A DNA stretch of 64,000 nucleotides from JAXLYE01 sp046351595 (GTDB lineage Bacteria > Myxococcota_A > Polyangia > Palsa-1104 > JAEUJZ01), in contig JAXLYE010000004.1 in assembly GCA_046351595.1 (NCBI GenBank), positions 1 through 64,000 on the forward strand, written 5' to 3'. Position numbers and translations under genes: made by a program. The number at the start of each line of letters is the position of its first letter. The stretch's first letter is position 1. Under the pieces are notes generated by a model, which was not told the DNA's origin, did not search any database, and saw nothing but the letters and a program-made list of their open reading frames with translations. Below, piece after piece: positions 41,218 through 49,711 of the stretch.

Positions 41218-43773
41218 ATGAAGAGACGCGATGACGTCGATCAGGCTCGTGCCCGCGCGCTGACCTGGCAAGCGCTCAGCACTCCGGAGCAGGCGGGCGA
41301 GGAGCGCGAGCACTCCGAGCCGCCCGAGTCCAGCCCGGATGTAGAGACGGATGCCTGGCGGCTCGCGGCGATGTCCGCGTGCCAGCGCCTGGTCGAGGCG
41401 ATCGAGCGAGTCTGGGCGCGCTCGGATCCGGCCCTGCAAGCGCGCGGCGTCGCGGGCTTGTTGGAGATGGCGAAGGAGCTCGATCGCCAGATCGCGGCCA
41501 TGCAGCTCCATCCGCTCGCGTGCGTGCGGTTGGCCCGCTTGATGGCGCGCCACTATCACCGGCTCAAGTCCGGGGTGCGGGAGCTGGCCGACTGGGTGTG
41601 CTACCACCTGGACTATGCACACCCCGAGCTCGAGACGCTCCTGACAGAGCTCCTGGATCGGGAGTGCTGGGGCTTGGCGGGGCGCATACACGAGTCGCTG
41701 ATGCACTCGCGGCGGCGGCCTCGGCTCGACAGCTCGGAGTTTCTCGAGAAGCTGCGGCGCTGCATCGAGGGGAGCGCAAGCTGGGCCACCAAAATGACGG
41801 CGCTATCCTGGGCGGTGTTCGTTCCCAGCGCACCACTGCTGCCGACCCTGCGCCTGGCCCTGCGCATGCCGCATGTGGGCGTGCGGTGGCGCGCCCTGGC
41901 GCTGCTGTTGAAGCCGGATCTGCCGGACGAAGACGAGGATGCGGAGACGGGGGTGCCGGGCGCGCCGATCCGATACCTGCTGCCAGAAGAAGACATCCTG
42001 TTCCTGCTGGAAGACGCGGTCCAGCACCCGCCGCCCGTGAGCCGAGATGCGATCACGCGACACAGCGCGCAGCAGTACGCCCGCGTCCTGCTGGATGCCC
42101 TGCGGCTGCTGCGCCCTGCGACCGGAGCGCGCCCGCTGCTGCGGATTTTGGAGCCGGACGACGACCAGAGTCCCGTCATTCGTGGGTCGCTGGACGAGCG
42201 GTGGGCGCTCATGTCCCTGGCGCTCGTCTACCCAGAGGTCGCCGAGCCGTACATCGCGCAGTGGAGCGGCAGCCTGGAGACCGAGAAGCGCGTGGCCGCT
42301 GCGATGGCCGCGGGCGGCCTGCCCAAAGACCAGGCGCGTCCCTACATCCTGCGCGCGCTCACCGACGGCGCGAACGAGGTGCAGCGGGCCGCCAAGGAGC
42401 TCGGCGAGGTCGGGCTCGGGCAGCCGCTGGCGGCGGATCCGCTCGCTGCCATTCCAAAAGAGCTGCTCGCGGGACCACCGAGCGATCGCCTGGTGCAGCG
42501 AGCCGCCTGGCTGCACAAGCCGGGCGACAGGACACGCAAGCGGCTCGTCGAGATGCTGCTCGCCGAGGCGCCCGACCGCGAAGCGCTGGCGCTGCTGACG
42601 ATCGTCCTTGCCGACGATGAGCTACTGGCTCAGAGCTTCGGCTGCTACGCGGTGATGGCCCGCTGGCAGCTCTGCGCCCGGATCATCGAGTCCTTCGGCG
42701 AGCTCGCCGTGGACGCGCTGGTGTGGCTCGCGGAGCGCTACCCGGGGGCCGAGGGAGACAGGCCGATCCTCAGTTTCCTCCAGGAGAGGGTCCGCGCAGG
42801 ACAGCTCGTCCGCGGGGGGAGTCCCGTGCTGCGTGAGCTGGCGCTGCGGTCCCTCGATCACCCCAGCGGGGAGACGCGAGCCGACGCGCTGGGCTTACTG
42901 GCGGGCCTTGGCCTTTCGCCGGAGCTCTGCGACCGGGTCACTCGTTGGATCGCCGCGGGCGACGAAGCGTGGGAGAGCGTTGCCTACTCCGTTCGGGACG
43001 ATGCAGCGCTGGCAGCCCGGCTGGCGCCGCTGGCCCAACACGCGTTCGAGGCGCAGGATCTTGCGCGCTGCGAGCGCCTCCTCCGGGCCGCAGTGCACCA
43101 TCCGAACCCAGACTTTCTGGCGTGGGTCGAGCAGCGCAGTAAGGAGTATGTCGGTCTTGCTCCAGTGCCAAGCGCCCCTGCATTCCAGTGGCCGCTCGAG
43201 CCAGGCGCGCTCGCCCTCGCCCGCGCCTGCGTGGACCTCTTGTCTACGCAAAAGCGGCTCTCCGATACATGGAAAGAAGCGGCGCTGGCCAGGCCCGATC
43301 ACCTGAGCTTCCAGATCGCAGCAAGGGAGTGCATCGAGTCGCTCCCGGAGGAGCCCCAGCTCGCCCTGCTGCGCGCGGCGCTAGACTCGCCCGCGCGCAG
43401 CGGGGAGGCCGCAGCGGAGGCCGCCGGGGTCCTCGCTCACCATGGAAGGCTCCAGCCGAGCGACCCCCGCGTGGGTGCGATCTTCGCCCGCGTCCACGGC
43501 GAGCCGCGCCGCGATCTGCTCTTCCACCTGCTTGAGCGGCAGACCGACGTGCGACCCCTCCGCGCTCCGCGGCGCACGCTGCTCCTGTCCGAAGACCTCG
43601 ACGACGCATACTTCGTGATCGATCATCTCCTTCGCGGGCGGGAGCGTCCCGGCGTCAACGACCTGCTGCGCGAGACGCTGCCGGCGATCCGCACAGGCCT
43701 CATGCGGTCGTTCATCGAGGAGCACCTGCGCCTGCCGAGCGAGGTGGAGCGGTTTTGGCAGGATGCCAAGTAG
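41218..43773 (+). CDS. Large HEAT-repeat-like protein
   Basis: 851 residues, no signal peptide. The sequence is almost all helical, with recurring 30-40-residue units of the HEAT/ARM type. Examples are LMSLALVYPEVAEPYIAQ, LRELALRSLDHPSGETRADA and LLRAALDSPARSGEAAAEAA. Such solenoids act as scaffolds for proteins or nucleic acids. It lacks any catalytic motif I can see. It lies 70 bases after the previous gene and seems the third gene of the plus-strand group that starts at the repeat region. A domain such as AlkD or PBS-lyase is possible but not identified. Confidence 0.7.
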   Translation: MKRRDDVDQARARALTWQALSTPEQAGEEREHSEPPESSPDVETDAWRLAAMSACQRLVEAIERVWARSDPALQARGVAGLLEMAKELDRQIAAMQLHPLACVRLARLMARHYHRLKSGVRELADWVCYHLDYAHPELETLLTELLDRECWGLAGRIHESLMHSRRRPRLDSSEFLEKLRRCIEGSASWATKMTALSWAVFVPSAPLLPTLRLALRMPHVGVRWRALALLLKPDLPDEDEDAETGVPGAPIRYLLPEEDILFLLEDAVQHPPPVSRDAITRHSAQQYARVLLDALRLLRPATGARPLLRILEPDDDQSPVIRGSLDERWALMSLALVYPEVAEPYIAQWSGSLETEKRVAAAMAAGGLPKDQARPYILRALTDGANEVQRAAKELGEVGLGQPLAADPLAAIPKELLAGPPSDRLVQRAAWLHKPGDRTRKRLVEMLLAEAPDREALALLTIVLADDELLAQSFGCYAVMARWQLCARIIESFGELAVDALVWLAERYPGAEGDRPILSFLQERVRAGQLVRGGSPVLRELALRSLDHPSGETRADALGLLAGLGLSPELCDRVTRWIAAGDEAWESVAYSVRDDAALAARLAPLAQHAFEAQDLARCERLLRAAVHHPNPDFLAWVEQRSKEYVGLAPVPSAPAFQWPLEPGALALARACVDLLSTQKRLSDTWKEAALARPDHLSFQIAARECIESLPEEPQLALLRAALDSPARSGEAAAEAAGVLAHHGRLQPSDPRVGAIFARVHGEPRRDLLFHLLERQTDVRPLRAPRRTLLLSEDLDDAYFVIDHLLRGRERPGVNDLLRETLPAIRTGLMRSFIEEHLRLPSEVERFWQDAK

Positions 43774-44010
43774 GCTGGGCTCGGTGAGAAATACCCGTGT
43801 CAGTCGAGCACCCACTTGCACACTTGGAGCCCGCCGGTGATCGGGGGTGCCGTGCTATGAAGACTGTTGCTTGCTCGGGCGCGCGTCTTCGGCATCTCTG
43901 AGGTTTGAATGGTCGACACCTTCGCGTACGAGGTCTTCCATCGAGTGGATGCGGAACTGTCATCGGACTGATCTAGGCTGAGCACTCCCGATCAGTTCAT
44001 GGAGGCCCAC

Positions 44011-44805
44011 ATGACGGACGTCATTCACGGCGAGATGGAGCCTGCGGATGTGTATCGAGGCAAGGCGATCTGGCTGCGCCTGGGCGCTGGGAGCACGAGG
44101 CCGGTAGGCTTCTACTGGTACGTGGCAGAGCTGAAGCGTTGGCTCCCCATCCCTGCCGCATCTCTGTCGAAAGGAGACATCGCGCTCTTCGTTGGTGATC
44201 CGAACGGCGTCTTTGACCTGGACGACAGCAAGTCCCCGACCACCTGGGGCAAGGGACTCCTCGACGGACCCAAGGCGGGCTGGGCGCTGGCAAACGGGCT
44301 CAATGGCACGGCGCAGCTGATGGACCGCTTTCCGTGCTTCCCTGCGCTCAACAACCCGCGAGATGCCTTCGCTGCCGGGTGGCAGTCCCGCGTCGAGGGA
44401 GCGGTACTGAAGAAGCAGGGAGGCGAGAGTACGGTCGCACTCAGCCCCCTGCACCTGCCGGCACATACCCATGATGTCGAGGATCTGGGACACAAGCACA
44501 CGGTCCTTGAGCCCCCTTCGGGTCCTTGTTACAGCAACGATGTCATGCCAGCAGTGAACACAGCGACAAGCAAGGCATCTTCGTTCCCCCCGGAAGGAGC
44601 ACGCTGCCCCGTCAGGAGTGATGATCCTTCAGGTCATAGCTCAGGCGAACTGGCTAGCTCCATCTATTCACTCACTGTTGACAAGACGGGGATCAAGATC
44701 AAGCCGTCCGTAGGCGGACCCGCAGGAGCGGGGACCAGCCACAACAATATTCCGCCGTTCTGTGTGGTCTGCCCGATTCAGTGGATCGGTTACGACGCCT
44801 ATTAA
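44011..44805 (+). CDS. Phage tail-collar (Mdp-like) protein
   Basis: 264 residues from the second ATG, which has a perfect GGAGG five bases upstream. The C-terminal part has the hallmarks of phage tail-collar/microcystin-dependent domains: GWALANGLNGTAQLMDRFPC (about 90-110), then LSPLHLPAHTHDV and, at the end, SHNNIPPFCVVCPIQWI. Such proteins form the tip of tail fibres or needle tips and bind receptors. The N-terminal 90 residues are a different, acidic domain. It lies alone, with no other tail gene nearby, between the HEAT gene and the second kinase triad. Confidence 0.85.
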   Translation: MTDVIHGEMEPADVYRGKAIWLRLGAGSTRPVGFYWYVAELKRWLPIPAASLSKGDIALFVGDPNGVFDLDDSKSPTTWGKGLLDGPKAGWALANGLNGTAQLMDRFPCFPALNNPRDAFAAGWQSRVEGAVLKKQGGESTVALSPLHLPAHTHDVEDLGHKHTVLEPPSGPCYSNDVMPAVNTATSKASSFPPEGARCPVRSDDPSGHSSGELASSIYSLTVDKTGIKIKPSVGGPAGAGTSHNNIPPFCVVCPIQWIGYDAY

Positions 44806-45080
44806 GACCCATAGAACCACCTCGGGCTCACGGCCTTCCGATCCTCCCGCATTCCCCCCTCGCAATCCGAGATCCAACTGAAGACAGCGCAGAGGTCACC
44901 TCACCTACATCGGGCGTGTGAGTGCTCCAGCGCACACCTCGAACGATTCTCAACCAACGCTTACCTGGTGGAGAATTGCCAGGCCGATACACCGGCAGAA
45001 CCCGCCGGCGCTGCCCGAAGAGAAACTCACTTGCCCACGACGGAGGATAAGGAGTATCCTGACTCTGAGATCGTGTGCCT

Positions 45081-46529
45081 ATGAGCGATATCCTACCAGA
45101 GCGGATCGGACCCTACCGCATCGTCCGCAAGCTCGGCGAGGGAGGCATGGGGGTGGTCTTCGAGGCGATACATGAGACCATCTCACGGCGCGTCGCGATC
45201 AAGCTGCTGAACCCCGAATTCGCTCGCAACCCCAATGTCCTGAGCCGCTTTTTCAATGAGGCTCGGGCCGTAAACCTGATCGACCATCCAGGCCTGGTCC
45301 AAGTATCGGACCTAGGGCAGAGCTCCGACGGAACCGCGTACATCGTCATGGAGCTGCTGAAAGGCGAGACGCTCACGCACCGCCTCCAGAGCTATGGCGG
45401 GCGGATGCCGGTCCCTCAGGTCCTGCTCGTGGCCTGGCAGATTGCGGACGCGCTGGCCACTGCGCACTCGAAGGGAATCGTTCACCGCGATCTCAAGCCT
45501 GACAACATCATGCTCGTGCCAGACTCTTTGGTCGCTGGTGGTGAGCGGGCTAAGCTGCTCGATTTCGGCATTGCCAAGTTGATGGAAGCGGGCCCCAACA
45601 AGACGACCAGCAACATGATTATGGGGACGCCGAGGTACATGTCGCCAGAGCAGTGCCGCGGCGCTGGTCAGGTGGACGAGAAGACCGATGTGTACTCGCT
45701 GGGCGTCATGCTCTATCAGATGCTCACCGGCCGCACTCCGTTTGAAGGAGAGGGAAGCGGAGACCTGATCATCAAGCACGTCATGCAGGAACCGCCGCCG
45801 CTGCAGGAGGCGGCGCCGACCGTTCCGGTTGCTCTCTGCAAGTTCGTGCATCTCCTGCTTACCAAGGATCGTACGGCCCGTCCTGCCATGGCCACAGTGG
45901 TCCGGGAGCTGTCCCTGCTCCGCTCACTCCCGGCGACGGCAAAGGCCGAGCCGCAGCCGTCATCGAACCCCGCCCTGATTGGCTCGTCCTCTATCGTCCC
46001 GACCGTCCTCAGCTCAGCGGCAGCGGAGCTACCCGCTGCCGACCGGGCTCCGGTCGGCAGGCACCGCAGCCGGGTCGCGGCGGCAGTGCTTGCATCCACG
46101 CTCCTCGCTGCAGCGCTGCTCACCTTGCGCCCGTTCTCGGCCCGCAGGCAGGCGTCTACGACTCAGCCAGCGTCTGGTCCCGCAGCCGCGCATCCTCCTC
46201 CGCAGCCGCAATCCGTACTTCCTGAGCAGCAGACGCCCGCGCCGGTTCCGGCTGGGGCTCCGCAGCCGCTCGCTGCCAGTCCTCCTCTTGCCGATGCAGG
46301 AGTTCGCGCGCAGGACGCCGAGAGCCGAGTGGTCGATCCGCAGGCCGGCAGCATGCCCCCTCCGATTGCGACGGTAGAGCGTCCCAAAGACTCTGCGGGC
46401 GAACGGAGCCGGGTCCGCACGCCCGCAGATAAGCGAAAACCGCCGTCTTCCAAACCGTCGACCTCGACGGCGCCTTCTGCCCCTCCAGCGACGCAGCGAC
46501 GACCGGACAGCTATTATGATATCGACTGA
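45081..46529 (+). CDS. Transmembrane Ser/Thr protein kinase (PknB-like), triad 2
   Basis: 482 residues; a GTG two codons earlier is an alternative start. The kinase domain (about 8-275) has GEGGMG (19-24), VAIKLL, HRDLKPDN (135-142), DFG (161-163) and GTPRYMSPEQC, all key residues present. A membrane helix lies near 330-350 (VAAAVLASTLLAAALL), followed by a Pro/Ala-rich tail ending YYDID. Sequence and layout closely match the kinase at 10.9 kb. It overlaps the TPR gene by 14 bases. This is the second copy of the triad, with a different extracytoplasmic tail. Confidence 0.95.
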   Translation: MSDILPERIGPYRIVRKLGEGGMGVVFEAIHETISRRVAIKLLNPEFARNPNVLSRFFNEARAVNLIDHPGLVQVSDLGQSSDGTAYIVMELLKGETLTHRLQSYGGRMPVPQVLLVAWQIADALATAHSKGIVHRDLKPDNIMLVPDSLVAGGERAKLLDFGIAKLMEAGPNKTTSNMIMGTPRYMSPEQCRGAGQVDEKTDVYSLGVMLYQMLTGRTPFEGEGSGDLIIKHVMQEPPPLQEAAPTVPVALCKFVHLLLTKDRTARPAMATVVRELSLLRSLPATAKAEPQPSSNPALIGSSSIVPTVLSSAAAELPAADRAPVGRHRSRVAAAVLASTLLAAALLTLRPFSARRQASTTQPASGPAAAHPPPQPQSVLPEQQTPAPVPAGAPQPLAASPPLADAGVRAQDAESRVVDPQAGSMPPPIATVERPKDSAGERSRVRTPADKRKPPSSKPSTSTAPSAPPATQRRPDSYYDID

Positions 46530-47196
46530 GCCGAGACGACGGTTTGCGCTCCTACTGGCCACATGGATCGTCTGGCCCTCCCTCCTCTGCGCGCAGACTC
46601 CGCCCTCTACTTCACCAGCTCTGCGCTGCGACCGAGATGAAGCCTGCAACAGAGGCTACGAGCAAGCACAGCGCCTGATCAAAGCAAACAAGCGCCAAGA
46701 GGCACTCGAATCCCTCACGGCCCTCTACGAGAGATACCGGGATGAATGGCTGACGCTCCCCATTGCTCGCCAAGAGCATCTCCTAGGGCGCTTTTCGGAT
46801 GCTGAACAGCACTACCAGCGATGGCTGGCTGCTGACGTCGAGCCCGACCCGGCACGTGTCGCAAGCGTCCGGCGGTACCTGGACGAGGTACGCCAGCAGC
46901 TAGCAGCCGAGAAGCAGAAGAAAGCGGCCGAGACGCCGGCCGCTACCGTCCTGACGCCGCCACCCCTCCCGGTCACAACGGAGCCGAGCCTGGCTGTGTC
47001 CCAAGGAGCTGCTTCGGACCAGGCGCCGCAGAACCCTGCTTCCAAGCCGCTGTATCGTCGTGCATGGTTCTGGGGCGTCATCGGCGGCAGCGCCGCCGTG
47101 GCGCTGGGACTGGGCGTGGGGTTGGGACTGGGGCTGGGAGCGAATCGCAGCGGCAGCGACCCGAACTACCGCAATGTCGTCACACCTGAGTTCTAG
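46516..47196 (+). CDS. Exported TPR-like protein with C-terminal membrane anchor, triad 2
   Basis: 226 residues. A signal peptide (about 9-28, ending LLCAQT) is followed by a Cys pair (CDRDEAC), as in triad 1. TPR-like helices lie at about 45-130 (QEALESLTALYERYRDEW, EQHYQRWLAADVE). The C terminus has the same anchor as the triad 1 protein: RRAWFWGVIGGSAAVALGLG, then a short tail. The gene begins inside the end of the kinase gene. Identity to the 12.4 kb protein is low apart from the anchor and Cys region, so the middle has diverged. Confidence 0.82.
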   Translation: MISTEPRRRFALLLATWIVWPSLLCAQTPPSTSPALRCDRDEACNRGYEQAQRLIKANKRQEALESLTALYERYRDEWLTLPIARQEHLLGRFSDAEQHYQRWLAADVEPDPARVASVRRYLDEVRQQLAAEKQKKAAETPAATVLTPPPLPVTTEPSLAVSQGAASDQAPQNPASKPLYRRAWFWGVIGGSAAVALGLGVGLGLGLGANRSGSDPNYRNVVTPEF

Positions 47197-47220
47197 GCGC
47201 GGCCCATTCGAGGTACCAGT

Positions 47221-49512
47221 ATGAGAAGAAAACGCATTCTTCCGCTCTGTGCATTCTTCATGCTCAGTTCCTCTTGTGATTCCAGTAGCTATCGGTACGT
47301 CCTATTCAGCCTGCCCAATATTCCCGAAACCGCAAAGTCCTTGCTCGTCCAGACCCGCCTGGACGGCAAGAGTACACGGATGGGCGATGTTTTTCACGAT
47401 GACCTCAGCCAGTTCACCCTCAGGTTGAAGGCCGAGTACAGCGGGAACCTCGCTGTAGCGGCGTCGCTGTATGACGCCGATTCGTGCCTGGTTGCCGAAG
47501 GGAAGACAGACCTCGCTCTGCCCCTCGGTGAGGCAGAGCAGTCGCGGACGCTACCCGTCGAGGCTTATCCGGCGGCGGCGTGCAGCCTGTCCGTTTCCAA
47601 AGCAGGCACGGGAAAGGTCGTGTCAGAGCCCGCGGGCATTGACTGCGGAACACAGTGCTCGTTCAAGTTTCCCCTTGAGACACCAGTCCTGCTGACGGCG
47701 AAATATGAGCCCTTGCGTCAGTACGGCCCTCCTATCTGGGGAGGCTCATGCAGCGGCGCGAGCGGAGACACTTGCTATCTGTCGGGGAGTCGTGGTTCGG
47801 TCTCAGTGACTTTTCAGGATCGCACCTGCACGCCGGACGGCTGGTGCTGGTACAACTACCGCCCTGGGAGTGATCACAACCTGCTGGACACCTGGGGTAC
47901 AGACGAGAACAGCATCTGGGCCGTGGGCAAAGGCGGCGTCATCTTGTACTGGGACGGGAAGCTCTGGACACGCGTCCTCAGCAACACCGACAAGGATCTC
48001 TGGGCGGTCTGGGGCACCAGCAGGACCGACGTCTGGGCAGTCGGGACCCAGGGCACCGTCCTTCACTGGGACGGCGTGCAGTGGAGCCCGCAGCTCAGCC
48101 CTACTACAGAGTGGCTCGAAGCGGTCTGGGGAACAAGCGCGACCAACGTCTGGATCGCGGGTGACAAAGGAACCGCATTCCGCTGGAACGGGACCCAGTG
48201 GATCGGGATGCCCCCAACAGGAGTGACAGACTTCCTTGAGGCGATCTGGGGAACGGCTGCCGACGACGTATGGGCTGGCGGCCATAACGGCCGGATCCTG
48301 CACTATGACGGGACCACATGGACCTCAAAACGGCAGGGGCCCGCAACGGAGCAGTTCAAGGCCATCTGGGGGCTTTCCAAGACGGATGTATGGGCCAGCG
48401 GAAGCCTGGGGCTGTTGACGCACTGGGATGGGAGCCAGTGGAGCGCTGTAAACTACGGTATCGGCAATTCTCTCTACGGGCTCTGGGGCAGCGCAGCCAA
48501 TGACATCTGGGCCGTCGGCGACATCGGTACCGTTCGGCGCTGGGACGGCACGACGTGGTCGACGGAAACATCAGGCGTTGGCACCGCGCTACGCGGCGCA
48601 TGGGGAAGTTCCAAGACCAACGTCTGGACCGTAGGTGACAGCGGACAGATCCTGCACTGGAAGGGAACTTCATGGCTGCCAGATCTTGGGACTGCCGTTG
48701 AGAGTGCGGTAGGGATCCAGGGTGTCTGGGCGCTCAGCCAGAACGATGCTTGGATGGTGGGGAACGGCGGACTGGTGCTGCATTGGGATGGGAGTGTCTG
48801 GAAGAAGATTGAGAGCGGGACAACGAACGCGCTTCTTGGAATCTGGGGGTTCAGCGCGAGCGATGTCTGGGCAGTAGGCGCCAGCGGGACCGTAATTCAT
48901 TGGGATGGAACCCGCTGGACGCCTTCTCAAGCTCCCTCGACAAGCGGCGAACTCCGGGCTGTGTGGGGCCCGGACCCAGGGGCCGTGTGGGCAGTAGGGC
49001 AAGGCGGCATAATCTTCGCCTGGGACGGAGCTACGTGGAAGACGCAGCCCGCCCCCGCATCTGCGAACCTTGGTGCTCTCTGGGGCTCATCACGGAGCGA
49101 TATCTGGACGATCGGCGACAGCGGTACGCTGTTCCACTGGGACGGCAGCACGTGGATGAATTTCACCATGCCTGCCACACCCTATTTGCGAGGTATCTGG
49201 GGATCCAAGGCAAATGACATCTGGGTCGCCGGCTATGGCGGCACGATGCTCCACTGGAAGGGGAGCGCGTGGGAAAAGGTCAACGATCCCAAGTTCGCGA
49301 ACCTGGACTTCCGTGACCTATGGGGCTCCAGCTCCACAAATATTGTGGCCGTCGCGGGCAACGGGACCGTCCTCCGTTTTGATGGCTCCGCGTGGAGCCA
49401 AGCCGCCCAGCTGCCCCCGGTCGGGTTCGAGCGCCTCGCTGGAGTATCTGCTTCGGACATCTGGCTGGTCGGAGGGTACATGACCGTGCTCCGGTATACC
49501 GGAATAGACTGA
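47221..49512 (+). CDS. Large lipoprotein with VWG/WAVG beta-propeller-like repeats (copy C), triad 2
   Basis: 763 residues. A GAGGT lies before the ATG, 24 bases after the TPR gene. The signal peptide ends in a Ser-rich lipobox (SSSC, Cys about 19). The N-terminal domain is shorter and less like copies A and B but keeps the CSLSVSKAGTGKV...GTQCSF region. About 14 repeats of VWG-x-DVWAVG-x-GTI-HWDG-W follow. Together with the kinase and TPR protein it completes the second triad. Likely an outer-membrane surface protein. Function unknown. Confidence 0.86.
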   Translation: MRRKRILPLCAFFMLSSSCDSSSYRYVLFSLPNIPETAKSLLVQTRLDGKSTRMGDVFHDDLSQFTLRLKAEYSGNLAVAASLYDADSCLVAEGKTDLALPLGEAEQSRTLPVEAYPAAACSLSVSKAGTGKVVSEPAGIDCGTQCSFKFPLETPVLLTAKYEPLRQYGPPIWGGSCSGASGDTCYLSGSRGSVSVTFQDRTCTPDGWCWYNYRPGSDHNLLDTWGTDENSIWAVGKGGVILYWDGKLWTRVLSNTDKDLWAVWGTSRTDVWAVGTQGTVLHWDGVQWSPQLSPTTEWLEAVWGTSATNVWIAGDKGTAFRWNGTQWIGMPPTGVTDFLEAIWGTAADDVWAGGHNGRILHYDGTTWTSKRQGPATEQFKAIWGLSKTDVWASGSLGLLTHWDGSQWSAVNYGIGNSLYGLWGSAANDIWAVGDIGTVRRWDGTTWSTETSGVGTALRGAWGSSKTNVWTVGDSGQILHWKGTSWLPDLGTAVESAVGIQGVWALSQNDAWMVGNGGLVLHWDGSVWKKIESGTTNALLGIWGFSASDVWAVGASGTVIHWDGTRWTPSQAPSTSGELRAVWGPDPGAVWAVGQGGIIFAWDGATWKTQPAPASANLGALWGSSRSDIWTIGDSGTLFHWDGSTWMNFTMPATPYLRGIWGSKANDIWVAGYGGTMLHWKGSAWEKVNDPKFANLDFRDLWGSSSTNIVAVAGNGTVLRFDGSAWSQAAQLPPVGFERLAGVSASDIWLVGGYMTVLRYTGID

Positions 49513-49711
49513 ACCGCGACCCAGGGCTTCGAGCAGCCCATCGACCGGCGCGGTTCGGTTGGGTACGGTGAGCAGCTGGCCGCGGATACCGGCCGTCGGG
49601 TGGGGTGTCGTGCTCTTCATCATGAGACGTTCTGGGTGTGCCAAAGGGCTCTGCAGGATCATCACCATGCTGTCGCTCGCGGCCCTGGTTAGCAGTTTTG
49701 GGGTTGCATTC

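Noticed and set aside
43800..43985. 61-residue minus-strand frame between the HEAT-like and tail-collar genes
   Set aside because: It looked like a possible decayed mobile-element fragment but shows no recognisable motif; the gap is only 237 bases.
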